A DNA stretch of 33,535 bases from positions 1 through 33,535 of the forward strand of contig JAFWKQ010000035.1 in assembly GCA_017545665.1 (NCBI GenBank), in the 5' to 3' direction. Of this stretch, positions 1 through 8,094 are shown in pieces. The position numbers and the translations under genes were made by a program. How positions within the stretch are numbered: position 1 is the stretch's first letter; every line of letters starts with the position of its first letter. The notes under the pieces were generated by a model. The model was given only the letters and a program-made list of their open reading frames with translations, had not been told where the DNA came from and ran no database searches. The DNA comes from Atopobiaceae bacterium (GTDB lineage Bacteria; Actinomycetota; Coriobacteriia; Coriobacteriales; Atopobiaceae).

Positions 1-264
1 CCGTTCAGCCTTGGCATCGTATCGTTTATTGGCATGAACACCATGGGCATCTTTCTGCTGCACAAGCCCATGCTGCAAGAGCTCCTTATGCCGTTCTTCA
101 CCAATCTAATTCCCGCTCCGCAACTCGTCGTGGCAATAGTGAGCAGCCTTGTCGCGCTTGTTCTGAGCATGGTGCTTTGCGTTGCGATCGATCGCTTTAT
201 CCCCGAGCTGCTCGGGAAGTTTCCCGCTTATCCCACCAACATCGTTGCGCGGAAGAAGGGGTAG
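1..264 (+). CDS. C-terminal end of a membrane acyltransferase (acyltransferase-3 type), partial
   Basis: The frame is open from base 1, so the gene starts outside the window. The visible 87 residues contain a segment reading GMNTMGIFLLHKPML, which resembles the G-x-N-(S/T)-x-x-I-(Y/F)-L-x-H motif near the last membrane helices of OafA/YrhL-type acyltransferases, followed by one clear hydrophobic helix (about VVAIVSSLVALVLSMVLCVAI) and a short basic tail ARKKG. Members of that family move acyl groups onto surface sugars from the cytoplasmic membrane. A GC-rich hairpin follows 65 bases after the stop. The family call rests on one motif plus the topology, so another multi-pass membrane protein is possible. 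Confidence 0.55.
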   Translation, partial: PFSLGIVSFIGMNTMGIFLLHKPMLQELLMPFFTNLIPAPQLVVAIVSSLVALVLSMVLCVAIDRFIPELLGKFPAYPTNIVARKKG

Positions 265-329
265 GAAGACCAGCCCTAACATATGCCTCGGCGGAGCGAC
301 GCGGGGGGCTGTAACATAAGGTGCCTTAC

Positions 330-364
330 GAATCGGGCGGACTTCCCACGCGTCCGCCCGATTC
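330..364 (+). terminator. Hairpin terminator after the acyltransferase-like gene
   Basis: A perfect 13-bp inverted repeat (GAATCGGGCGGAC and its complement) encloses a 9-base loop. It lies 66 bases downstream of the stop codon at 264 and before the next transcription unit. There is only a weak T-tract after it, so it may act in either direction. Confidence 0.65.
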
Positions 365-470
365 TTGATGCCGCGAGGCGTGGAGGCAGACCTCCCGAAA
401 ACGCTCACATACCCATGCTTACCTGCGCATATATGGTAAAATGTATGAATTAGTTTGGGAGGTGGGGACG

Positions 471-665
471 ATGCCGAAGCCCAAGTTCATACCCTGCATG
501 CAGGACCAGCCGATGCTGCCGCCCCCCAACATTGGCGACCTCGTGCCGGAAGGCTCGATGGCGCGCGTCGTCGACATGATAGTGCGCTCGATCGACAGGT
601 CCACGCTGACCTCGCTCTACCCGGGCGGCGGCGCGCCGGCCCACAACCCGCAGATGATGCTACAC
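471..665 (+). pseudogene. N-terminal remnant of an IS1182-type transposase
   Basis: The start ATG at 471 follows a good GGGAGGTGG ribosome site. The first ~65 residues carry the hallmark N-terminus of IS1182-family transposases: a short MPKPKF lead, QDQPMLPPP, a P-E-G-S-x-x-RVVD stretch, and the block YPGGGAPAHNPQMML. The match stops abruptly at about 665. From there a different reading frame carries HAD-phosphatase sequence, so an ancient insertion has been trimmed to its first 200 bases. A second, more decayed remnant of the same N-terminus lies at 22861-22985. Confidence 0.7.
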
Positions 666-669
666 GTGT

Positions 670-1066
670 GGTACCCGGACTCGATCCCGAAGACTACCCC
701 GAGCTCTACAAGGCCTACGTCGCCTGCTATGCCCCAGACGAGCAAAAACTCGAGACGCTGCGCGAGCTGCCGTGGTGTCGTTTTCATAGGGAGTACCTGT
801 TCGTAGGACCAGCCGACAAGGCCTTTGGCATCCGCAAGATCATGGACCACCTGGGAGCCGACTACGCCGACGTAATCGTGTTTGGCGACGCACTCAATGA
901 CGTATCCATGTTCGTCGACGGGTGGTACAAGGTGGCCATGGGAAACGCCTGCGACGAGGTAAAGGCCCTTGCAGACGTGGTGACCGAGGACGTTATTTCC
1001 GACGGCATCTGGAACGCCTGCGAAAGACTTGGCCTGTTTGATCCCGTGGACGGCAAGGAGGGCTAG
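670..1066 (+). pseudogene. HAD-superfamily (Cof-type) phosphatase, N-terminus lost
   Basis: This frame encodes about 130 residues typical of the end of Cof/YidA-type HAD phosphatases. It has a conserved lysine in DKAFGIRKIMDHLG, the metal-binding motif IV FGDALNDVSMF, and the family ending VAMGNACDEVKALADVVTED. Cof proteins dephosphorylate small phosphometabolites in the cytoplasm. The nucleophile-bearing N-terminal motif (DxDGT), the first catalytic segment and the cap domain are missing. In their place sits the IS1182 remnant in another frame, so the product cannot be active. The longer open frame that starts at 455 is an accident of reading through the remnant. Confidence 0.75.
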
Positions 1067-1224
1067 GTCCCCCAGTTGCAATATTGTGAGCAGATCGGTA
1101 GCGCCGACCTCGGTATCTCAAAATCTAATAACGTAACAGCGAGACGTAAGACAACGGTAAGCGTAGTATTGGTTACGAGCACACACATTGGGCGTTTGCT
1201 CAAACCAAAGGACAGGTGGCAATC

Positions 1225-3069
1225 ATGGAGCTCGACAAAATTCAGCGCTTCAAACAAATGGTACACAGCAACCCAACCCTACGCCTACGCCTACATCGGG
1301 CGGTCTTGGAACACGAGGGCCTGAACTTGAGCGACCGTGCGCTTTTCGATGCCGTCCTTGCGCCCATCGCACGCAAGGCGGGCATCAACCTCACCTACGA
1401 GGAGGCGGAAGCCGAGCTGCGGAACAATAGGGAGCTCGACGATGACGAGCTGGATGCCGTCGCAGGCGGAGTCGGCACGGTATACAAAAGAGCCGTAAGC
1501 GGCATTCTGGCTGCGACCATGGTCGTCTCCACTATTCCGACGACTGCCTTGGCCGAAGAGATGGGCCAGGCAAACGCAGCGACAAAAGAACCCACTGTGC
1601 TCATTCAGCAAGAGCAGGCGGGCAACCTTGAGGAGCCGATGGTCTCTGCATCCGCCGACACGGTGGTCAAGCAGGCAGAGCCCGCCGCAGTCGGCGCGAT
1701 CGAAGAGCCGGCAACCTCTGTCGAAGACCCGACGGCCGCCGTTCAGGACGAACAGCCGCCCGCAGAACAGGACGAGGCAATCGCCGCGGAGGCGGCCGAC
1801 GGGTCGGCTGCCGTCACGCCTCCCGACGCCACGAGCGCAAGCCTGGAGTACGAGGCAGGCAAACTCGGCTATGTAGACGAGACAGCACGGCAGGTTAGGG
1901 CACTCGGCTCTGGCGTATTTGACGCATTGGCCGCCGGCACCTCGGGCTACGCCAAGGCTGGTGTGGTGGGCGTGCAGAAGCTGCTGGTGTTGGCGGGCGT
2001 GCTTGGCACCAGAGACGACGGCGTCTCCTCCGAGCTTCTCACGCAGACGAAGCGTCTCAACGCACTCGTGCAAGGCATGAGCAAGCAGCTCGACGAGAAC
2101 ACCAAGCAGACCTACCAGAACCGCCTCACCGTGTTCGACAACGCCGTTGGCGCGCTCGACATCGAGTGCGGCACCATGGAGACCATGTACCAAAAGGGAT
2201 ATGCACTCGCAAAGGAGCGGGGCCTCCTAGAGGAGGCCGAGAAGAACGGCGATCTGGACAACACACTGGTAAAACTCATGCGCGACGAGGACGCCAAGGG
2301 CAACCCCGACTTCCGCGACTTCTCTGTGTTGATGAACAGCATCCGCACGAACTATGAGACCGTGGCTGTGGAGTGCGCGAAGGAGGGCGGGGCGAGCCCC
2401 TTCTACGCCTTCGACTCCTACTGGTCCCTCTATTTCAACTTTGACACGCAGGGCTACTACCTGCGTCAAGCCTACCGCACGAACGCCGAGCTGCAGCTCA
2501 AGCGGGCCTACACGCTGCTCGCCCTGTACTACAACCTGCCACAGACCCTGGACGCCGGCAAGGAGGCCGAGCCCATGACTGCTGCGCTGCAGGCGGCACT
2601 CAAGGGGATTGCTGCACAGCCCGCCGGCACGAGTCCAGAGGCGGCGTTCGACAGGATGAGCGAAACGCAGACGTATCGCTACCTCAAGACGCCCATACAC
2701 TGCTACACCACGGGACGCGACTACCATGCCAGTCGACTCTGGAGCTGGTTCGGGTCGCTTGGGCCGGATGGCCAGATAAGCGAGGACCAAGCCAAGGCGT
2801 TCTGCGAGCGCCTGCACGGCCACACCGTTGCCGAGGACCTGCGCCTGGCGGGTCTCATGATCGAGTACACGCCCTACTGGAACGAATGGTCGGAGGCGCA
2901 CGGACGATCGCTTCGCTTGGACGAGGCCCATTATCCCGGGCTTGGCATTGGCTACGACGACAGCGGCAAGGACTGGCAGAACATCTACCTGCCCTTTGAC
3001 GCAACGAGCTATACGCCCAAACGATGCAGTTCCGACGGCTACGAGCTGCTCTACCTCAGCGGCGTATAG
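1225..3069 (+). CDS. Large secreted-type protein with a Nif11-like double-glycine leader
   Basis: Residues 1-82 look like a Nif11/NHLP-type RiPP leader: an early [15 protein letters not shown] helix, a [15 protein letters not shown] helix, then an acidic [13 protein letters not shown] ending with the double glycine at residues 81-82. Immediately after it, residues 87-110 form a second sorting signal resembling a Sec signal peptide (YKRA, a hydrophobic stretch, then ALA). Residues 115-205 are a low-complexity Ala/Glu/Pro/Thr spacer. Residues 210-614 form a helical domain that I do not recognise. The ATG at 1225 has AAAGGACAGG at good spacing; a GTG three codons earlier is also possible. The product should be about 614 residues, far larger than a bacteriocin precursor. 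No modification or ABC-peptidase exporter gene is adjacent. The gene ends at a terminator at 3102. Confidence 0.75.
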   Translation: MELDKIQRFKQMVHSNPTLRLRLHRAVLEHEGLNLSDRALFDAVLAPIARKAGINLTYEEAEAELRNNRELDDDELDAVAGGVGTVYKRAVSGILAATMVVSTIPTTALAEEMGQANAATKEPTVLIQQEQAGNLEEPMVSASADTVVKQAEPAAVGAIEEPATSVEDPTAAVQDEQPPAEQDEAIAAEAADGSAAVTPPDATSASLEYEAGKLGYVDETARQVRALGSGVFDALAAGTSGYAKAGVVGVQKLLVLAGVLGTRDDGVSSELLTQTKRLNALVQGMSKQLDENTKQTYQNRLTVFDNAVGALDIECGTMETMYQKGYALAKERGLLEEAEKNGDLDNTLVKLMRDEDAKGNPDFRDFSVLMNSIRTNYETVAVECAKEGGASPFYAFDSYWSLYFNFDTQGYYLRQAYRTNAELQLKRAYTLLALYYNLPQTLDAGKEAEPMTAALQAALKGIAAQPAGTSPEAAFDRMSETQTYRYLKTPIHCYTTGRDYHASRLWSWFGSLGPDGQISEDQAKAFCERLHGHTVAEDLRLAGLMIEYTPYWNEWSEAHGRSLRLDEAHYPGLGIGYDDSGKDWQNIYLPFDATSYTPKRCSSDGYELLYLSGV

Positions 3070-3101
3070 GACTGGGACCGCAGCCGCGGCTCTTCACAAG
3101 T

Positions 3102-3146
3102 ACCACCAGAGGCTGTCTTTGCGGCTGCAGCTGGTGGTGTCTTTTT
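3102..3146 (+). terminator. Rho-independent terminator
   Basis: Inverted arms ACCACCAG (3102-3109) and CTGGTGGT (3131-3138) are followed by GTCTTTTTC. It lies 33 bases after the stop of the leader-bearing protein and separates it from upp. Confidence 0.75.
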
Positions 3147-3236
3147 CCTCAGCCTCCCTGTGCCTTGATGCAGGAAATGATGCGACAGGGCCGATTCCGC
3201 GCATCGTTTCGTCTGCATCTCTTTGTGGTACGCAGT

Positions 3237-3924
3237 ATGATGCTTGTTGTCTGTCCGCCATATGAAAGCGAGGTTGTCGTAGCAGCGTCAAACAGCGACC
3301 GTCTGCATATCGTCGATCATCCTCTCGTCCAACACAAGCTCTCGATTCTGCGTGACAAGCGCACGCCGACGAAGGATTTCCGGCAGCTCCTACACGAGCT
3401 CGCCATCTTTGAGGGCTACGAGGCCCTGCGCAAACCTTCCGCTGGAGAACGTCGAGGTCGAAACGCCCTTCGAGGTAACCACGTGCAAGCATATTTCGGG
3501 CAAGAAGCTCGCCATTATCCCCATCCTGCGCGCTGGCCTCAGCATGGTTGACGGACTCCTTACGCTATCACCTTCCGCCCGAGTCGGCCATGTGGGGATG
3601 TACCGCAACGAGGAAACCAAAGAGCCTGTGCAATACTACTGCAAATTTCCGCCCGACATCGACAGCCGTACGTGCCTTATCGTGGATCCCATGCTCGCGA
3701 CAGGCGGCTCGATTACGGCGACCATCCACTTCCTGCGCGAGGCGGGTGTGAGCGACATCCGCTGCCTTACCATAGTAAGCAGCCCAGAAGGCGTGAGGAA
3801 AGTGCTTGAGTTTGATGACAAGATTGAGCTCTACACCTGCTCCGTGGACCGCCAGCTCAACGAGCAAGCGTACGTCCTACCGGGTCTGGGCGACGCGGGT
3901 GACAGGGCCTACGGCACAAAATGA
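3237..3924 (+). pseudogene. upp: Uracil phosphoribosyltransferase, single-base frameshift
   Basis: UPRT makes UMP from uracil and PRPP in pyrimidine salvage. The N-terminal part is in one frame ([17 protein letters not shown], the classic start of the family). The rest is in another frame: [52 protein letters not shown], the PRPP loop VDPMLATGGS, and the typical ending PGLGDAGDRAYGTK. The frames join at 3431-3434, where CGCAAACCTT stands in place of the expected CGCAACCTT. Removing one A restores [17 protein letters not shown] with nothing missing. All catalytic motifs are otherwise perfect, so this is either a very recent mutation or a sequencing error. The start is uncertain: ATG 3237 is used here and no good ribosome site is visible. 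Confidence 0.85.
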
Positions 3925-3939
3925 GCGAGACAGGTAAGC

Positions 3940-4211
3940 GTGCGAGAAAAAAAGCGAATGGCCCTCTCGGCATTTATCGAAAAGCGCGAGCGTGAGCAAA
4001 AGGAGTATCGGCACCGCGCGCGCACGATTGAGGAGCTGAGCCGCATAACCTGCACCTGCCCCGCCTGCGAGCGGCTACGCCAACGTCAACGGTTGCGACC
4101 ATCTTTAGGGACAAGGCCTACGAGGTGTGCCCCCCTCTTGTTGCAAGCATCACACATCGCATAATTTGGCGTGGACTATACAAGAAAGCATCGGCGCCGA
4201 AGGCTTTGTAG
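3940..4211 (+). pseudogene. Small unknown protein, possibly frameshifted
   Basis: From GTG 3940 (or ATG 3958) the first ~50 residues look like real protein: a highly charged helix EKREREQKEYRHRARTIEEL followed by a CTCPACE motif that could bind a metal. After about 4080 that frame turns into implausible Arg/Pro-rich sequence. The frame ending at TAG 4209-4211 instead encodes natural-looking residues (TIFRDKAYEVCPPLVASITH, then RIIWRGLYKK). One shift between about 4075 and 4095 would join them into a ~90-residue protein. I do not recognise the family. It lies 15 bases after upp and may share its transcript. Confidence 0.3.
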
Positions 4212-4532
4212 GCCGCCTGGACTCTACCGCATCCGACCGGAGGAATCACGGCATGTCGGCATGCAGCGCCGGTTGCTGGACGAGTTCGGCAAGGGACGTC
4301 CGCCTTTTGCGGAGCGGAAGAGGCTTGCGCGGCACCTGGCAAGCGTCCGTCACTCCTCACGTTAAACGCGCACAGGTGATTTGCAACTTTTTTGCCATTC
4401 ATACGTTAGCAACCCGTGTAACACGGGGCCGAACGGAGCCAGTTGCGCAAGGTCCCCGCAACATCTGGAATACGGTATATGTAGCGGAATCGCCCAACAT
4501 GAGGAGGCAAACCGCACAACGATTGGAGCTTC
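4212..4532 (+). other. Gene-free stretch before the HD-domain gene
   Basis: No convincing coding frame is seen on either strand; the open frames crossing it have unnatural composition. The part near its end carries the palindrome at 4443-4450 and is the presumed promoter of the downstream gene pair. An AGG/GGAG ribosome site precedes the ATG at 4533. Confidence 0.5.
4443..4450. promoter_or_regulatory. TTGCGCAA palindrome, site 1
   Basis: A perfect 8-bp palindrome 90 bp before the start of the HD-domain gene (first base of site to ATG). It is one of nine identical copies, all non-coding. The hexamer at the usual downstream spacing here is TACGGT, a poorer -10 candidate than at other sites. 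Confidence 0.5.
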
Positions 4533-5177
4533 ATGAACACAGAGGGCAACGGTACAAAAACCGGTCTCGTAGACGACGCACTTTGCCTTGCCGTGCAAGT
4601 GTCTAAGGGCCATACGTATGGACATGCGGAGACGCCCCTATCGTTACACGTCGCGGCTGCCGCCTCGATATGTGCACGTGTCACCGATGACGAGGAGGTG
4701 ATCACCGCAGTGTTGCTCGACGCAATGCCGCGCCCCCCGCGCCCGTCAATGTGTGATGCTGCGCAACTCTTTGGCCCCAGCGTCCTAGCACTCCTCGCGG
4801 ATCTATCGGGCCTGCATCTACAAGATACACCATCTGAATGCTGGCGCTCGTCAGTACAAATGCATCTGGAGATACTGCACAGACCACGCGATTACCGTAC
4901 GCGCGAGGCATGCCTTGGGGCACTACTCGTTGAGGCATACGACCTCATGGCCGACCTATACGAGGCACGCGAGAAGGCATGGCCTTGGCACGGCAAAGCA
5001 GATCCAGAAACGCAGCTTTGGCGACACGAGCAATACTTGGAGACCCTGCGCCCCCGCATGAAACAGCTTCGAGCCTTTAGGGAGTACGATGACATCGTAC
5101 TCAGGGGTATACCCCTCTATGTCCCAGGACGTTTGCCACATTTCTATGATAACCCCGATTACGATATGTTCGAATAG
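4533..5177 (+). CDS. RelA/SpoT-type HD-domain-like protein with a degenerate active site
   Basis: The N-terminal ~65 residues resemble the start of SpoT/MESH1-type (p)ppGpp hydrolases: ALCLAVQVSKGHTYGHAETP, then LSLHVAAAASI (His39, matching the conserved H of the family's HP-x-x-VA segment), then EEVITAVLLDAM. In active enzymes this last part reads LLHD-x-x-ED, but here the His-Asp pair is replaced by Asp-Ala, so metal binding and hydrolysis are doubtful. The rest is helical and ends in a Tyr/Pro-rich tail. ATG 4533 follows TTGGAGC. The esterase gene starts 47 bases after its stop, suggesting a two-gene operon under the TTGCGCAA site at 4443. It may be a ppGpp-sensing or non-catalytic relative; the family assignment itself is moderately sure. 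Confidence 0.55.
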   Translation: MNTEGNGTKTGLVDDALCLAVQVSKGHTYGHAETPLSLHVAAAASICARVTDDEEVITAVLLDAMPRPPRPSMCDAAQLFGPSVLALLADLSGLHLQDTPSECWRSSVQMHLEILHRPRDYRTREACLGALLVEAYDLMADLYEAREKAWPWHGKADPETQLWRHEQYLETLRPRMKQLRAFREYDDIVLRGIPLYVPGRLPHFYDNPDYDMFE

Positions 5178-5224
5178 TAACAAGCTCAACGCCATACAGT
5201 TCAAAAGGGGAGGGGCGAAGCGCC

Positions 5225-6022
5225 ATGGAGGGCATGCAGATGGTAGCACATGAAAAGTCAGGTACACTCACACGCGGAGTCGTAGACCTGGGCGATGGTC
5301 CTCGCACGGTGACGGTGTATCTTCCCCCTGATTGGCTGCGCGTTCGTCCGCAAGCAGCCGTGTACTATCTGCATGGCGCAGGTTATGACGGCACCACCCT
5401 GCTTGGCGGCGGCGTACTGCCAGAGACTCGGCTAAAGCGTCGCGTCGACGCGTTGATTGCCAACAACGAAGCACCGTCCGTCATGATTGTGTTGCCCCAC
5501 TATTCCGATGCTACAGATCCGCAGGCGGCCATGCAGAGCGTTGCCGCAACCCCAGAAATGCTCAGACGTCTCACATCGTGGGCCGAGCCGACGTTCCTCT
5601 GCCGCGCGGGACGACCACACCGTGCGGTAATCGGCTTCTCCATGGGCGGTGCATGCGTATGGGAGGCCCTCTTGCGGGCAAACGACCTGTTCTCGCGTTA
5701 TGCACCAGTCGGGTCGGATTGCTGGGAGCTTGGTTACGAGGGCGGGCGCCACAACCCCACAGGTACCGCACGTGCCATTGTAGAGGCTGTAGGCAAAAGC
5801 CACGCACATGCCGACGTGCACGCGTGGTGCGGAAGAGACGACCCTTCCGCACCATGGGTCGCGCGTCAGGTCGACGAGATGCGTCGCTTGAGCTACGGCC
5901 CTGGAGCCTTAGATTTCACGCTCGAGAGCCGATTCGGGCATGAGGAGCCATCTGTGAACGACGCGCTAATCGACTGCCTGCGCAGTTTTGCGGAGGGTCA
6001 CACTAGCAGCGCCAAAGCATAG
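5225..6022 (+). CDS. Alpha/beta-hydrolase, esterase D-like
   Basis: The 265-residue protein has the layout of esterase D/feruloyl-esterase-like hydrolases: a VYLPPDW strand, the oxyanion-side YYLHGAGYDG, MIVLPHYSD, the nucleophile elbow GFSMGG with Ser139, an Asp-rich CGRDDP loop near residue 205, and the catalytic His239 in FGHEEP. No signal peptide is evident, so it should be cytoplasmic and act on soluble esters or thioesters; the substrate cannot be read from sequence. The ATG follows a strong GGGGAGGGG site. It lies directly downstream of the HD-domain gene and is probably co-transcribed with it. Confidence 0.8.
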   Translation: MEGMQMVAHEKSGTLTRGVVDLGDGPRTVTVYLPPDWLRVRPQAAVYYLHGAGYDGTTLLGGGVLPETRLKRRVDALIANNEAPSVMIVLPHYSDATDPQAAMQSVAATPEMLRRLTSWAEPTFLCRAGRPHRAVIGFSMGGACVWEALLRANDLFSRYAPVGSDCWELGYEGGRHNPTGTARAIVEAVGKSHAHADVHAWCGRDDPSAPWVARQVDEMRRLSYGPGALDFTLESRFGHEEPSVNDALIDCLRSFAEGHTSSAKA

Positions 6023-6046
6023 GCGAGCCAAGGGGCACGTGCGTGG

Positions 6047-6102
6047 TTGCGCAACTGGATACCCGTTATCGTGGTCTTATAGTCTCAGAGATTGGCATCT
6101 CT
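6047..6102 (+). promoter_or_regulatory. TTGCGCAA site 2 with downstream inverted repeat
   Basis: TTGCGCAA at 6047-6054 (part of the 10-bp palindrome GTTGCGCAAC) lies 78 bp before the ATG at 6125. After 20 bases comes a weak -10-like TCTTAT (6075-6080), then the inverted repeat AGAGAT-TGGC-ATCTCT at 6087-6102. The order motif, hexamer, inverted repeat recurs at other sites. Confidence 0.5.
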
Positions 6103-6124
6103 CGTGAACACAGGGAGGCTCAAC

Positions 6125-6667
6125 ATGGACAACCTGAGAATCGTATTTCTAGACATCGACGGCGTAATGCAGGATGGCTATCGCGTTAGTCAGCAGGTGC
6201 GCAATCTTGGCCAGCTGCAAGCCGAAGTTGCGCGCAGGGCGAACGATCCAACGCACCTCAACTTGGGCACCGATGACATAGCAGCAGTCCTCCTCGATTG
6301 GCGGCAGGAAGCCGTAGACGCCGTGCGCACAATATGCGAGCGTGCAGGCGCCAGAGTCGTGATTCACAGCTCATGGAGGCTTTACTCAGACGATGACTAC
6401 ATGCGTGCATTGCTGCGCATCCGAGGGCTTGACCCCTGGTATCTTGGGAACGTGCCGAAAGTTCCCTGGGACAAGGAATCGGCGATTAGCACATGGCTCT
6501 GGGCGATGGGCCGCGATGTCGAAGGCTTCGCAGTCATTGACGACCAGTGCCTTAACGGATTCGGGAAGCACCTCGTCATGCCCAAGAGCACGCTCGCCAT
6601 GTCGGACGTCCCGTCCATCGTCTCTGCACTGGGGCTACCCGCAGATGGTCCATGGCTTGGCGGCTAA
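6125..6667 (+). CDS. HAD-fold phosphatase of the RNA-repair (Swiss Army Knife) type
   Basis: A stand-alone HAD domain of 180 residues. Motif I is FLDIDGV (nucleophile Asp10, acid/base Asp12), motif II is VVIHSSWRL, and the late acidic motif is AVIDDQ. This pattern, with HSSWR and VIDD, matches the HAD domains described in Swiss-Army-Knife RNA repair proteins and their free-standing relatives, which are inferred 3'-phosphatases; the substrate is not shown here. ATG 6125 is chosen over the upstream GTG-type extension because AGGGAGG sits 6-8 bases before it. The gene converges on, and overlaps by four bases, the acylphosphatase gene on the other strand. Confidence 0.75.
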   Translation: MDNLRIVFLDIDGVMQDGYRVSQQVRNLGQLQAEVARRANDPTHLNLGTDDIAAVLLDWRQEAVDAVRTICERAGARVVIHSSWRLYSDDDYMRALLRIRGLDPWYLGNVPKVPWDKESAISTWLWAMGRDVEGFAVIDDQCLNGFGKHLVMPKSTLAMSDVPSIVSALGLPADGPWLGG

Positions 6668-6984
6668 TCAAGCTGCCAGTCGCACAGAGCGCCATCCCAT
6701 GGAACCTCGTGCATCTGCTCCGCGCCGTCAACGGGCTCGACTTCGCCCACAACCTCGATAAGCATCCCGCGGCTCTTCGCTGGGTTCGAAAAGAATGCGG
6801 CAACAGACCGCAACACCGCATCCACGGACTGACTCTCCCCTTGTAGCTCGGCAACAACAAGCGAGGAATCCGGCGCGTTGCACATCCACCCGCCCACGTG
6901 CCTTCTTAGGCAGTACTTGCTGAGCGTTCCACGAAGCCCCACTCCTTGAACGTGGCCCCTGAACGTTACCCTCTTCCTCACCAT
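6664..6984 (-). CDS. Acylphosphatase
   Basis: Acylphosphatases hydrolyse carboxyl-phosphate bonds in the cytoplasm. The 106-residue frame has the family signature GHVQGVGLR, with the phosphate-binding Arg18, and the catalytic Asn36 in GGWMCNAPD, followed by the usual LVVAELQGE strand. The start is fixed by a textbook TAAGGAGG site. The C-terminal ~20 residues (EVPWDGALCDWQLD) are longer and more tryptophan-rich than usual. The gene reads away from the metallophosphoesterase gene and towards the HAD gene. Confidence 0.85.
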   Translation of the reverse strand: MVRKRVTFRGHVQGVGLRGTLSKYCLRRHVGGWMCNAPDSSLVVAELQGESQSVDAVLRSVAAFFSNPAKSRGMLIEVVGEVEPVDGAEQMHEVPWDGALCDWQLD

Positions 6985-7022
6985 GACGACAAACCTCCTT
7001 AGAACGACTTGCCTTCAGTGCC

Positions 7023-7030
7023 TTGCGCAA
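7023..7030. promoter_or_regulatory. TTGCGCAA palindrome, site 3 (divergent region)
   Basis: The palindrome lies in the 178-bp gap between the divergent acylphosphatase (start 6984) and metallophosphoesterase (start 7163) genes. Read rightwards, TCTACT lies at the same 20-base spacing (7051-7056) as the -10-like hexamers at other sites. Read leftwards that place is taken by the acylphosphatase ribosome site, so the motif more likely serves the rightward gene, with a ~100-base leader. Confidence 0.4.
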
Positions 7031-7162
7031 TCTCAGCCTTGCGGGTGTGGTCTACTGATACCTGTAAGATTCAACGAAAACGGGCACATGGTTTGAGCAG
7101 ATTATGGCACTCGTTCATCTGTCTCCAACACGCACGCTTAAGGAAAGGAACGGTAAAGACAC

Positions 7163-7915
7163 ATGATATACGTCACAGGAGACACGCATGGGAAGAAGGA
7201 TCTTGGAAAGCTCTTCTCAAACAACTGGCCACAGGGCCAGAAACTCACGCGAGATGACTTCCTTATCGTTTGCGGTGACTTTGGCGGCATTTGGATGCCA
7301 GGGAAGCGCGACGACGAGATTCTGGGATGGTGGGAGTCCCAGCCTTGGACCACCTTGTTCGTGGACGGCAACCACGAAAACTTTGACGTCATCGACTCCC
7401 TTGAGGAAACCGAGCGCTGGGGCGGTCGCGTCCAAACTATGCCCGGCCATGAGCACATTGTGCACCTGATGCGGGGAGAGGTCTACGACCTGCCGGCATC
7501 GGTCGGCCAGACAGTGTGCACGCTTGTTATGGGCGGCGCACGATCAAGGGACCGCAAATACCGAGCTGAGGGGATCGATTGGTGGGAACGAGAGATGCCC
7601 TCGGAGGAGGAGTACGACCGCTGCACGGCAAGCCTCGAGCGCGTGGGCTGGAAGGTCGACTACGTGCTTACCCACGAGCTCCCCGCAGACCTGCGCATGA
7701 GCGTGCTTGATTGGCGCAGCTATGCGGAGCTCAGCTCGCAGGCGGACCGCCTCGTCAGCTTTCTCCAATGGGTATACGAGCGCATTGATCACAATGCGCT
7801 GCGCATGTGGTACGCGGGACACTATCACGTAGATGCAGCCGCAACAGACAAGGTCAGGGTGCTTTACCAAGACGTCGTTCCCATGGACAGCGCAGAGCAC
7901 GACGAGCTCGACTAG
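7163..7915 (+). CDS. Metallophosphoesterase
   Basis: The calcineurin-type dimetal phosphoesterase motifs appear in order: GDTHG (Asp7, His9), CGDFGG, the GNHEN signature, a later THE histidine (about residue 173), and GHYHVD near residue 222. At 250 residues it is a single-domain, cytoplasmic enzyme. Family members cleave phosphomonoesters or phosphodiesters including nucleotides and RNA; the specific substrate is unknown. GGAAAGGAA precedes the ATG. Together with the HAD of the RNA-repair type and acylphosphatase, it makes a small block of phosphatases between 6.1 and 7.9 kb. Confidence 0.85.
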   Translation: MIYVTGDTHGKKDLGKLFSNNWPQGQKLTRDDFLIVCGDFGGIWMPGKRDDEILGWWESQPWTTLFVDGNHENFDVIDSLEETERWGGRVQTMPGHEHIVHLMRGEVYDLPASVGQTVCTLVMGGARSRDRKYRAEGIDWWEREMPSEEEYDRCTASLERVGWKVDYVLTHELPADLRMSVLDWRSYAELSSQADRLVSFLQWVYERIDHNALRMWYAGHYHVDAAATDKVRVLYQDVVPMDSAEHDELD

Positions 7916-8018
7916 CAACGGGAGCAAGCACATTGTCCACCCCATGATTTTGCTCGACTGGCAGAGCAGCAGAGCCGCGCGAAAGGCCGTTTGACGTAGC
8001 AACGCTGATATGGGGTCT

Positions 8019-8065
8019 TTGCGCAAGAGCCTTCAACGACACATGGTTTTATGCTGCCATAGCAT
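8019..8065 (+). promoter_or_regulatory. TTGCGCAA site 4 with TTTTAT and inverted repeat
   Basis: TTGCGCAA (8019-8026) lies 76 bp before the ATG at 8095. After exactly 20 bases follows TTTTAT (8047-8052), a plausible -10, overlapped by the small inverted repeat ATGCT-GCCAT-AGCAT (8051-8065). Confidence 0.5.
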
Positions 8066-8094
8066 TCACTTCAATATGCGAAAGGCTGAGTGAA

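Noticed and set aside
455..1066. A single 203-residue protein
   Set aside because: Its first third is an out-of-frame reading of the IS1182 remnant; only the part after about 670 is real HAD sequence.
1291..2193. A 300-codon open frame on the minus strand
   Set aside because: It lies wholly inside the leader-bearing protein gene, has no ribosome site, and its Cys/Arg/Gly-rich composition is that of an antisense shadow in GC-rich DNA.
4118..4402. A minus-strand gene in the gap before the HD-like protein
   Set aside because: No ribosome site, unnatural composition and no recognisable motif.
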